DNA from: Paracyclopina nana
Lineage: Eukaryota; Arthropoda; Copepoda; Cyclopoida; Cyclopettidae
Length of the DNA: 64,000 bases
Direction: 5' to 3'
Assembly: GCA_019096065.1 (NCBI GenBank)
Contig: JAGUCH010000009.1
Location: 4,288,001 to 4,352,000 of the forward strand
The notes under the pieces were generated by a model, which worked only from the letters and a program-made list of their open reading frames with translations, was not told where the DNA came from and ran no database searches. This document shows, piece after piece, positions 1 to 10,608 of the stretch (its first letter is position 1; each line of letters starts with the position of its first letter). Both the position numbers and the translations under genes were made by a program.

Positions 1-1435
1 TTTCTTGCAAAGGCCAAAAAGGCCACTTGTGCCAGAAAGTTCATGCTACCAGCTAACTTTGCAGTAACCACTTTGAAAAAGTTACTTCTTGGCGCGGGTT
101 TGAAATTGCACTTGAAGTTTTGCTTCGCTACATAGGAGAGCAGAAATGGCTCTTTCTGTGCCTGCCACTGCAGTAACTTTTCTTGCAAAGGCCAAAAAGG
201 CCAGTTGTGCCAGAAAGTTCATGCTACCAGCTAACTTTTGCAGTAACCACTTTAAAAAAGTTACTCCTTGGCGCGGGTTTGAAATTGCACTTGAAGTTTT
301 GCTTCGCTACATAGGAGAGCAGAAATGGCTCTTTCTGTGCCAGCCACTGCAGTAACTTTTCTTGCAAAGGCCAAAAAGGCCACTTGTGCCAGAAAGGTCA
401 TGCTACCAGCTAACTTTTGCAGTAACCACTTTGAAAAAAGTTACTTCTTGGCGCGGGTTTGAAATTGCACTTGAAGTTTTTTTTTCGCTACATAGGAGAG
501 CAGATATGGCTCTTTCTGTGCCAGCCACTGCAGTAGCTTTTCTTGCAAAGGCCAAAAAGGCCAGTTGTGCCAGAAAGGTCATGCTACCAGCTATCTTTTG
601 CAGTAACCACTTTGAAAAAGTTACTTCTTGGCGCGGGTTTGAAATTGCACTTGAAGTTTTGCTTCGCTACATAGGAGAGCAGAAATGGCTCTTTCTGTGC
701 CTGCCACTGCAGTAACTTTTCTTGCAAAGGCCAAAAAGGCCAGTTGTGCCAGAAAGTTCATGCTACCAGCTAACTTTTGCAGTAACCACTTTGAAAAAGT
801 TACTTCTTGGCGCGGGTTTGAAATTGCACTTGAAGTTTTGCTTCGCTAAATAGGAGAGCAGAAATGGCTCTTTCTGTGCCAGACTCTGCAGTAACTTTAC
901 TGGCAAAGGCCAAAAAGGCCACTTGTGCCAGAAAGGTCAAGCTACCAGCTATCTTTTGCAGTAACCACTTTGAAAAAAGTTACTTCTTGGCGCGGGTTTG
1001 AAATTGCACTTGAACTTTAGCTTCGCTACATAGGAGAGCAGAAATGGCTCTTTCTGTGCCAGACTCTGCAGTAACTTTACTGGCAAAGGCCAAAAAGGCC
1101 ACTTGTGCCAGAAAGGTCAAGCTACCAGCATACTTTTGCAGTAACCACTTTGAAAAAGTTACTTCTTGGCGCGGGTTTGAAATTGCACTTGAAGTTTTGC
1201 TTCGCTACATAGTGGAGCAGAAATGGCCCTTTCTGTGCCAGCCACTGCAGTAACTTTTCTTGCAAAGGCCAAAAAGGCCACTTGTGCCAGAAAGGTGATG
1301 CTACCAGCTATCTTTTGCAGTAACCACTTTGAAAAAAGTTACTTCTTGGCGCGGTATAGAAATTGCACTTGAAGTTTTGCTTCGCTACATGGGAGAGCAG
1401 AAATGGCTCTTTCTTGGCCAGCCACTGCAGTAACC
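1..1435. repeat. Satellite array, about 179-bp unit, about eight copies
   Basis: Head-to-tail repeat. The landmark TTGCAAAGGCC (or TGGCAAAGGCC) recurs near positions 4, 182, 361, 542, 721, 900, 1080 and 1259, giving a 178-181 bp period. Each unit also carries TTGGCGCGGGTTTGAA and CTTCGCTACATAGGAGAGCA. Copies are roughly 90-95% alike by eye. The last unit decays after about 1340 and the array continues off the left edge, so its true size is unknown. Short open frames inside it arise because the unit lacks stops in one frame; they are not genes. Confidence 0.95.
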
Positions 1436-1640
1436 ACTTTGAATTTTGAAGTTTAAAGTTCATGCTAGCTAGCACCTGACAATTCCACTTTAAGCTATGC
1501 ATTATTAAATAGTTTTGATAAAACCGTTCTTTTCATATCCATTTTTGCCAAAAAGCTCTAGCTTGCTACTAATAGAAGTGCTTTATCAGCTTTTAGTTAG
1601 TTTTTTTTTTTGTTTTTTTTTTTGTTTGTGTGGTATGGCG

Positions 1641-1740
1641 CGGGTTGGTGCGGGTTGGTGCGGGTCGGTGCGGGTCGGTGCGGCTTGGTGCGGGTTGGTG
1701 CGGGTCGGTGCGGGTCGGTGCGGGTTGGTGCGGGTCGGCG
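1641..1740. repeat. 10-bp G-rich minisatellite, ten units
   Basis: Ten consecutive 10-bp units of consensus CGGGTYGGTG, with one CGGCT variant and a final GGCG. The array follows directly after T-rich sequence at about 1600-1625. Strand asymmetry is strong, with G and T on the plus strand. The runs of two or three G every five bases could support quadruplex or hairpin structure, which is inference. Confidence 0.93.
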
Positions 1741-3250
1741 CAGCTTTTAGACGCGGCCAAAAGTATAGGGAAAAGTTGACGAGATGTCCTTTCGAATGAT
1801 ATAAACATTATGCCTGAAAAAGTGCCTAGTTGTTCGTAAAATGTCTGCACCAGAGCTTAGCATTTCTAAACAAGTTTAAGCCGATGTATGTATATATTGC
1901 TAATTTTTAGAGCAACTCCATAATGATGAGTCAGTCTTAGGTTGAGCGTTGATTGTAATTCCGGCTGACCTGTATGCGCGCAGCCAAAGCGCGTGCGCGT
2001 AAAAAAGGTAAACAAAAATAAGCGGTTACCAAATATAGTGACTTGGTTAACTGAGGCTTCGGACAAAATTGGCTATTGCGACAGCAGGATCCACAAAAAG
2101 GTAGGATTTATATCTACGTTTGAATTCGCTGGCAATTTCACTTTGCAGAATGTGAGGATAAATGTAAATTGCACCGGATCTTGAATGACCTTTGCTCAGA
2201 AATGCTTGACTTCTCTCTAGGTAGCTCTCGCGCGTGTTTATGCTTATTTCATTCATTCGCCGCCCTTTTCCGTTGAATTCGGCCGATTTTTCAACAAGTC
2301 TTACAGAAATAGTAAGCTACTTGCAGGTGACAAAACACAAGCTGTATTTATTGTCATGTTAACGTGGCCATTGTTAATTTATGTGACCCGAGTTTTTTGG
2401 CAGCTTTCCCAACTAACAGACTGCTTACTATCATGTGTACCTTCATTTTCAGTTAGCATGAATTCCTTTCTCTTTTCTTAATGAGCCAAATCTTTCCTCA
2501 GCCCCAAGTTGATAAAAATTCAATTCTGCGAATTTCTTGCCCCTTCGAAGCTACAAAGGCAGCTGTTTTTGCACTCATTATTCAAGATATATTCTTTTCA
2601 GTTGCCCCCTTTCCCTGAGATTTTGCCTTCGGCCCCAAGTTGCTGCGGAAAAGCCTAGCCCAAAAACCAAATGTAAAATACAATTTTAGATTACGTTGAG
2701 GGACTTCGTTATATTTTTGGAAAGCTCGAACTTTTCAAGTAAACTTGACACTTGAGCAAATTAACTACTTGAGCTCGACTGATTTTTCCTGGTCAAAATT
2801 GAGAATACCTATTACAAAGAATCGGGCTATTATTATAGTTGATACTATCAATTATTCAAATGCTAGTGGTCAAGATTTTCATTTTGAATGATAAAAAGTA
2901 ACAATAAAGGAATTTAATACAGGTCAATCTTGGCCCGATATTTTGTTACTTGAGCTTATTGAACGTTTTATCCATTTTCCCAGACTGCTTTTGGAGTATA
3001 TTCTTATTGCGACAACAATAGTGAAACATGTTATTCTGAAAATTTGGCCGATTTTTATTGCTTGACCACTAGCATTTGGCGGATTTTCCGCTGTGACAGG
3101 ATGTCGTCCCCTGGGACGCTGGCACCAATTCGTTGATCCACACATGGGCAAGGTAGGACATTTGTCGAGCACGTTGTGCAGCTCAGTTCAAAGCGCGCCA
3201 TCTTTGTGATGCTGTAGGCTAAACTCGGCCAGATTTGAGCGTACGGAGAT
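1741..3250. other. Intergenic stretch with no recognisable gene
   Basis: AT-rich sequence with only short open frames on both strands, none with a recognisable domain or coding-like composition. The region from about 3200 to 3481 becomes less AT-rich and probably holds the promoter and 5' leader of the FGF receptor gene that starts at 3482. Confidence 0.6.
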
Positions 3251-3481
3251 CGGCGACAGCAACGAAGAAGAAGCAGACGACGACGACGACGAGTTGCTCC
3301 GTGATCAAGCTGAAGTCGAAGAAAGCGCACGTATTCTATCTACAGCAGCAAGACTTGCAGGCGTAGTATTCTTCGGGAAAAGCAGAGCTTTTAACGGATC
3401 GAATTGCCTTTGGCTCTGCAAAAATCTATCATATTGTTGTCTGCTGCTGAGGAAAAAATGGCCACGAGCTGAGTAATCACG

Positions 3482-6400
3482 ATGATTTTCGCACTAGTGC
3501 TAGCTTGCTGCCTCGTGAGCGTAACGCGTGGGCAAGAGGCCCAAAAGCTCGTGGACATTCCACAAGATCAATTGGAGTTTGAGGTGGAAGAAGAGGTGCC
3601 ACCAAGCTGGCGAACTCCCATGCTTCGACGAGGCTACGCCGAGCCTCTGGGATCGATGGTAAGCCATATAATGCGTTAAAGTCTTTTGCTTTCTCGACAC
3701 TGAGACAATGCTAGGTCAAATGAGAGAGAAAGTTGCCAAAATGCACGAGGAATGCTTAAAAGTAATCATCTGGGTGTGCCACTTCCAGACTGTCAATTAT
3801 ATGCTCTCATATGTTAGAATTACGATCAAATGAAAAGTGCTGTGTCTGCTTTGATTTATAATGTACGAGTGGGCGTTAAAGTTCATAACTGCTTTCTCAA
3901 ATACTCGAGCTTGAAAATAGTTCTCAGGTTTTTAAGCTAAATTAAGTAAAAAGTATTTTGCATCTCTATATAGTATATGCGTAGGGGTGCAAAATTGCAA
4001 AGTAGATTTTTTGCAGAGTTTCGTCTCCAGAACTTCTCAACTTTTTTATGCAGCATGCAAAATATGAATCATAAGCTGCACTTGAACTTATTAGTGGTAT
4101 TTTTGCATTCATCTAAGATATCCTTGAAGGTATATATACTACGTGCTAGGTGTGAGGTAAACAAGTCCTGAGAGGGAGAGAAAAGCAATTTGTTAATTGC
4201 CCAACATATGTCCGAAAACGAAGTGTAAGCGGATATAGGGGGCAGAAAATGAATGCTGCTGTTTGTTTTCAAAACTTTCCAGGGGGTGGGGATTGATAGT
4301 TTAGGCTAGATTTACCTAACCTCCTTGATCTCAGTGCTCACGCACTTGGTCAACAGCGCCTAAAATGGACCATTTTTGTGAGAAAACGGCGGACCAATAA
4401 ATTGAATTATTGGCCATAATTGATTAAGCGTGCGTGATGAGGACAGTTTGGCCAGATGAAATCAAATATTTTAGCAAAGGCCAAAGGGAATGGGTCACTT
4501 TTCCCTCGAGATCTTCAATTATTGTGGCGCTAAAGCCCTGTTCATATATTAAGAATGCCTTATGGTATGGAAAAAATTGTCATAAGATGTGATTTTTATA
4601 GTATCGGCTGGCGCTTGTCATAAGACAATTTTTCTCCTTTCCTCGAGGTGTTTTTCGTGCATTGTCGTAAGGAGTTTGGGGCGTACATGAACAGGACATT
4701 AGATCGAGGTTTTATGAGAAAGCAGCATGTGTATCCAAATTACCATGCAATATTTTTCAAGCCTTCCTCTGTTCTTTCGTACTATACTATATTTGCTCGT
4801 TAAGTAAAGAGGTTGTAATGAAAGTTATGGCGCCTAACTTCCTTTGGCTGAAATCAAGAGTGATGTTTTATGTAAAACCTCGATTTTCAGGTAAAACTCA
4901 GATGTCCAGCCCAGGGGAATCCAACTCCGAGCATCCAGTGGCTCAAAGATGGCGCCAGGGTGGAAGATATCCAGAGGCCCTACAACCAGCGGCCCTACAC
5001 GACGAAAGCCGACAAATTCGAGCTGAAAATCCACGGAGTCCAAGATTTCGACCGAGGCATCTACACCTGCATTGTCGCCAACAGCAAAGGCATGATCAAG
5101 CACGACTTTGACCTCGAGGTACTCAAATTCATCCGCGACAAGCCGATTCTCATGGAGACATCCGACAATGTCACCCTTTTGGCCGGCATGGAGGCTCACT
5201 TCCATTGCAGGTTCGAATCAGACATGTCCATGATGATCTTCTGGGTCAGGCCTGCCAAGGCCATTCGCGAGTCTGGAGGCGCGGCCTTCCTCGACGGCGG
5301 CAACGCCAGCCATTTCGAGACCATCATGGATGACAATGGCTTCCCTTTGAACGCTGAAGACCTGTACTTACCCAATGTGGAGCCGGCGGACGCGGGCCTG
5401 TATTTTTGCGTCGGGAAGACCAATGCTGGGATGACGCCTGGATTTTTGCATCTCACCGTCGTCGAGGAGGACGAGGCCATTTTGCAGCCTCCGCGGAATG
5501 TCACTGCTGAGGCTGGCGAGAGTGCTTTCTTCAGATGCTCCTCCCATGGGAATTTGAGGGAAATGACCTCTTGGGTCAAGTTGGTGGACGGTGTCAATTT
5601 CACCGAGTTGGCGTCGGGAACGGAAGTCTTGGAGATTGAGCAAGTCACATTTGCTGATGAGGGGCTTTATTGTTGCGTCGTTGGCAACGAGATTGCTCAT
5701 GTGCAAGCCATGGCCTATTTGACTGTGCTCGACCCTAAAGTCGTTCCCTTCTTGGATTCAAGGCATAACTCACTCAAGGTAATCAATGATGCGCTATGCA
5801 TGAGGATCACAATGAAGTTTCTGCACTCCCAAAATTGTTTTTTTTTTTCAAAAGTTCATTAATTAGTTGGTTTTTTTGTATAGAGGAAAAGAGAAAGCTT
5901 TATTTTTGGATAGCTGTCTTCATTTCATTCTCGATTCTTTTATTGCATAAATGCAAGGTTATTTTGATTAACCATAAGAGGCTTACGACAGTTCGTAATA
6001 GGAAAAAAGGTTGAATTGTTGTGCTACAAATAGCCAAATGAAAAAGGCTTTGGCATCCAAAGCTTTCAGCTTTATCGTAGGTGTTAATCTTGTGTAATCT
6101 CGAGCAGTTTTTTGAAAGGTCATTTTTTTACAGTGGGCTGTCATAATTGTGGCTGCTGTCGTTTTCCCGCTGCTTCTGGTGCTGCTCTGGCTCATGAAAA
6201 GATGGCGGCACGAAAGGCGTCAAAAAGAGCAAGCCATCGCAAATGCCCATGCGGTGACACAGTGGACGAAAAAAGTCATCATAGAAAGGCAGGAAATGAG
6301 CGCCGAGAGCCCCATCTCAGCACCTGTGATTCGCATCGAGAAGCAGAAATCCGCCACGAACTTGGCCAGCCGCTCAAGATTGGGCTCAGATAACACGACT

Positions 6401-9400
6401 TTCACCACCATATCTGAGTACGAAATCCCCCTGGATGTTGACTGGGAGTTTCCAAGGGAGCAGCTGCACCTCGAGAAAGTCATCGGCGAAGGGGCCTTTG
6501 GAAAGGTTGGCCTATATTTCGTTTTAAAGGTTGCAATAGCTAGTCCATTTAGTTTGGTTTCCTCAGAAACCTTTGAACATCGGGGACTTGATTTGAAACT
6601 CAGTGGCTTTCTCTTTATTTTCTCGAGCTTTCGAAACGCGTTTTCACCATTGCATGTAAGCCATGGCTGGTTTGGGTTGTTTTTCAACTTGAGCCTATAT
6701 AGATACTCGGATTTCTAGGTATATTTGTAGGTGGGTGCACTTAAGAGAGCTAACTTCCAACTACTTAGTTGGCATTCATGAATTCGTGCTATTTTTCACT
6801 TGGACGAAAGTTTGCTCACACCAAAGCTTTCTTCAAACAAACGCGAGCTGAACTGTTGATTATAGCGGGAACTAGAAGACGCAATCAAGGCATAGATGCA
6901 TCCTTCTACATCCCACAAAAAGGTATTTTTGGCTAGAATTCTGTGGGAGGATTTCTTCTCTTCGACTGATGATGCTATCTACCAAATTACTTTCAAGAGA
7001 TCCAGGTCAATTTCAAAGACAACTCAACGTATAAAGTAGTACACGTTATAAAAGCTGCCCCCAATCTTTTGCTAATATAGAAAAACTTCTTATTGGTCAT
7101 GCATGGGTTCAACTTGAATTTTACCTTTTCCCCAGGTTATGAAAGCGTCGGCCACGAAAATTATCAAATGCGAGGACAAAACGACGGTGGCGGTCAAAAT
7201 GCTAAAAGAGGGCCACACTGACAATGAAATGATTGACTTGGTCTCCGAAATGGACATGATGAAAATGATGGGAAGGCATATCAACATCATCAATCTCTTG
7301 GGTGTGTGCACTCAAGATGGGCCCCTCTTTGTCATTGTGGAATTCGCAGAGCACGGCAACTTGCGCGATTTCCTGCGTCGCCATGCCGACAGGTGCGAGG
7401 GCTACGAAAAGCCAAATACAGGTGGAAGGCCCATCATATCAGAAAAGCAGCTCATCTCTTTTGCCAGACAGGTAATTAGCACCGATTGCATTTTACATAA
7501 GGGCTAAATTATGTACATTGAATTTCATCAAAACTCTTTTCATTTTCACAAGAGAGGAGAGCAAATTGTGAGCTCCTAAGAAAAGGCAAATATTATGTAA
7601 CATAATTATGCAGGGTAAAAAATGTATTTTAGATTGCATTGCTTAATGTACTATGACTCTTTCCATATTTAGCTCAAGGGAGAGCAAATTGTGAACTCCT
7701 CGCATGAAATGACAATTTTTTTGTAGGTTTGTAAGGGCATGGAATATTTGGGCTCCATGAAATGCATTCACCGTGATCTGGCTGCTCGTAACGTCTTGGT
7801 GGCCAAGGACTATGTGATCAAAATTGCTGACTTTGGCCTCGCGCGCGAAGTGGTGAAGAACGATTATTATCGTAAGACGGGCGATGGATTCCTGCCGATC
7901 CGTTGGATGGCCCCAGAAGCCCTGTTCTATCGGCGATACACAACTCAGTCTGACGTGTGGTCATTTGGAGTGCTGCTGTGGGAAATCATGTCCTTGGGCG
8001 CGAGTCCATACCCCAATGTGAAGACCATGGATGGTCTCTTCAAGACGATCAAGGACGGACACCGAATGGAGAGACCCGCCAATTGTTCCATCGATGCGTA
8101 CATGATCATGAGAGAATGCTGGAACAATGAACCACTTCACAGGTAAAGTAGCCAATTTGATTTTTTTCATCGCAAGGCCAAAACCTACTTAGAGCTTTAA
8201 TGTGCATATTAGTAGAGGAATGAAAAAAGCCAAAAAGCGCCCACATATCCAGATCAAATCCACTTCTAAATTTTGCGAGAATTTGAATCACTTTTGATTT
8301 AAAGAAGGTACTAATTGTCCAATTAGAGGAGCACTTTGGCCTGGATCAGCTGGTTATTTCACCGCAATTTTAAGGGCCGTAATTGCGATGCAATTGTCAA
8401 CATAACAGCGATCAGCTGGTAATTGTAATCCAATTTTTGCTATGTGCAAAAATTACTTCTGTAGCGGGTTTAAAGTAAAACTTTAAGACCAAAATTCAAA
8501 AATGGGATCATTAGAGCTTAAACTATCAAAAACAGCCTCTGTTATGACAAATAAGGCCAAAAAATAAGACCAACTTAAATTGCAAAGGTTTGGTTGACTT
8601 TACTCTTAAAGTTCCGCCGCTGCTTTGCTCGCCGAAATTGCACTGCAATTATCTGTAGTAGCTGATCCACTTAGGCCTGGATCAGCTGGTCCTGATTGCA
8701 GCGCAATTTCGGTTATAATTTCAGCTGCTGTTTGTAATTGCGCTGCAATTTAAGTGGATCAGCGGCGAGCAAAGGAACGGCGGAACTTTAAGAGTAAAGT
8801 CTACCAAACCTTTGCAATATAAGTTGGCCTAATTGTTGGCCTTATTTCTCATAACAGAAGCTGGTTTTGATAGGTTACGCTCTTATGATCCCATTTTTGA
8901 ATTTTGGTCTGTAAGTTTTACTTTAAACCCGCTACAGAAGTAATTTTTGCACATAGCAAAAATTGGATTACAATTACCAGCTGATCGCTGTTATGTCGAC
9001 AATTGCATCGCAATTACGGCGCTCAAAATTGTGGTGAAATAACCAGCTGATCCAGGCCTTAAATTGCAGCGCAATTACAAACAGCAGCTGAAATTATAAC
9101 CGAAATTGCGCTGCAATCAGGACCAGCTGATCCAGGCCTTTATTTTGGCACTTCACACAGGAGAGCCTAGGTTTTTTGGTCCCCAGAAATCTGGCTTAAA
9201 TTGGAAAGAATATTCATCATAGCGCGGTTATTTTCAAAATACACCTGCTAAAAAATTCTCTTTTCCATAATAGGCCTACCTTTGCTGAGTTGGTGGAGGA
9301 CTTTGATCGGCTTTTGACTCAAGCCAGGGACACCAGTGAATACTTGGATATAGGCTCTTCTGCCTGCTCGAGCATCAACCAGCACTTCTCGCCACAGCAC

Positions 9401-9874
9401 ACGAATGAGACTCTGGTTGCTGGTGGTAACACCCCAGCAGCTGACTTTACCACCCTCAGCTCTTGGAGCTCAGAGGCCCAGAACCTGATTCAAGGCCCGC
9501 AGCCGCCCAAAAGCTTACCACCGCTCATGCTGAACTCCTCGTCCTCTTCTGGCCTCGGATCAGCTGAAGAAATCATGTATTCGCCCGTCCTTGCCTCCTA
9601 CTGCAACAACAACCTTTATGGGCTTGAAGGCCACCAACAAGGCCAGGTGATGATGGAATTTTCCACATTTCGGCCCCCGTACGAGGCCGAATCCTCTCCG
9701 AAGTGTCATCATGGCTATGTGAACCAGAGAAATGCCAAAATACAGTATTCAGTGGAGATGGAAGATGATGACGAGGATGAAGGTGTCGTTTCCACGGCCA
9801 CGACGGCCATGATCACCCCTGCTGATGACTATTCGCTTCAATATGGCGACCAAATGGAATCCAGCACTTTGTAA
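3482..9874 (+). CDS. FGFR: Fibroblast growth factor receptor-type tyrosine kinase
   Basis: Six coding exons: 3482-3658, 4891-5778, 6134-6505, 7136-7471, 7727-8142, 9274-9874, encoding 929 aa. Residues 1-17 are a signal peptide. An acidic stretch with [11 protein letters not shown] (about 33-43) matches the FGFR acid box. It is followed by [20 protein letters not shown], the hallmark of FGFR Ig domain D2. Two more Ig-like domains follow, then one membrane span (356-375). The kinase has the glycine loop GEGAFGK (473-479), catalytic Lys500, alpha-C Glu517, HRD Asp608, DFG Asp626 and tandem activation-loop tyrosines 638-639, so it should be active. EYLDIG in the tail resembles the conserved EYLDL of FGFRs. 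The start is the first ATG after an in-frame TGA just upstream. Family biology: a cell-surface FGF receptor signalling through Ras/MAPK. The third Ig domain next to the membrane is unusual. Upstream noncoding exons are not resolved. Confidence 0.95.
4535..4702. repeat. Short interspersed element in FGFR intron 1 (family also at 11389)
   Basis: Begins GCCCTGTTCATATATTAAG and ends GTACATGAACAGGACATTAG, so the termini form an imperfect inverted repeat (CCTGTTCATGTA against TACATGAACAGG). The same start, end and an internal block containing GGCGCTTGTCATAAGACA recur at 11389-11800. The copy here lacks about 240 bp of the other's interior, so it looks like an internally deleted non-autonomous DNA element. 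Target-site duplication is not clear. Confidence 0.75.
8338..9138 (-). mobile_element. PIF/Harbinger-like MITE (outer copy), split by a second copy
   Basis: The ends are GGCCTGGATCAGCTGGT and its reverse complement, with TTT on both flanks (8335-8337 and 9139-9141). The element lies in reverse orientation relative to the copy at 10198 and is interrupted at 8673 by the forward copy 8674-9058. It sits inside the last intron of the FGF receptor gene. The 3-bp target duplication and GGCC ends fit Tourist/PIF-Harbinger elements. It is non-coding. Confidence 0.88.
8674..9058 (+). mobile_element. PIF/Harbinger-like MITE (inner, nested copy)
   Basis: A 385-bp element with 17-bp terminal inverted repeats GGCCTGGATCAGCTGGT / ACCAGCTGATCCAGGCC, flanked by a perfect TTA duplication (8671-8673 and 9059-9061). 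Removing it restores the outer element, which shows the order of insertion. Inner and outer copies are in opposite orientation, so together they form a very long palindrome. Confidence 0.9.
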
Positions 9875-10197
9875 CAACAGCCCCTTTTTTGTGTGCGTGT
9901 GTACAGCTCTGTCGTGTCAAATATGTATCCCATATACTAAATGTGTACTATAAAAGCGCTACATAAAGCATCAAGTTGGTGGGAGATGTAAGGCGAAAAT
10001 AATGATTTCTTTTCCGCACTCATTATTTTTTATAAATATACGTTATTTACGATTATTGTGAAGACAAATGCGAATCCTCTTTAAGCTGAAATATATACTT
10101 GAGTGTTCTATGTTTCCGCCTGGCATTGCGGCCATGGGATTTTTGATCTAAATATTAGAGTGCTATGGCAAAATATGTTCGTATTAGGAGACATTTA
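9875..10197. other. FGFR 3' untranslated and flanking region
   Basis: AT-rich sequence directly after the FGFR stop. I see no canonical AATAAA here, although ATTATTTTTTATAAATATA near 10020 could be used. It ends at the TTA target duplication of the next MITE. Confidence 0.5.
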
Positions 10198-10605
10198 GGC
10201 CTGGATCAGCTGGTCCTGATTGCAGCGCAATTTCGGTTATAATTTCAGCTGCTGTTTGTAATTGCGCTGCAATTTAAGTGGATCAGCTACTAAGGATAAT
10301 TGCAGCGCAATTTCGGCGAGCAAAGCAGCGGCGGAACTTTAACAGTAAAGTCAACCAAACCTTTGCAATTTAAGTTGGCCTAATTTTTGGCCTTATTTGC
10401 CATAACAGAGGCTGTTTTTGATAAGTTAAGCTCTAATGATCCCATTCTTGATTTTTGTAAAGTTTGAATTTAAACCCAATATAGAAGTAATTTTTGCACA
10501 TGGCAAAAATTGGATTACAATTACCAGCTGATCGCTGTTATGTTGACAATTGCATCGCAATTACGGCGCTCAAAATTGCGGTGAAATAACCAGCTGATCC
10601 AGGCC
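10198..10605 (+). mobile_element. PIF/Harbinger-like MITE, complete solo copy
   Basis: A 408-bp element with the same GGCCTGGATCAGCTGGT terminal inverted repeats as the nested pair in the FGFR intron, flanked by TTA duplications at 10195-10197 and 10606-10608. It contains an extra segment (ATCAGCTACTAAGGATAATT region) missing from the inner copy at 8674. No open reading frame of note. Confidence 0.92.
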
Positions 10606-10608
10606 TTA

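Noticed and set aside
146-1253. Open frames of 69-117 codons at the left edge with near-identical sequences
   Set aside because: They are the same satellite unit read in one frame that lacks stops. The repeats are not in register with a protein family and the copies end at repeat-specific stops.
1-1435. CRISPR-like array
   Set aside because: The units are contiguous 179-bp tandem repeats with no unique spacers, and the sequence is clearly eukaryotic.
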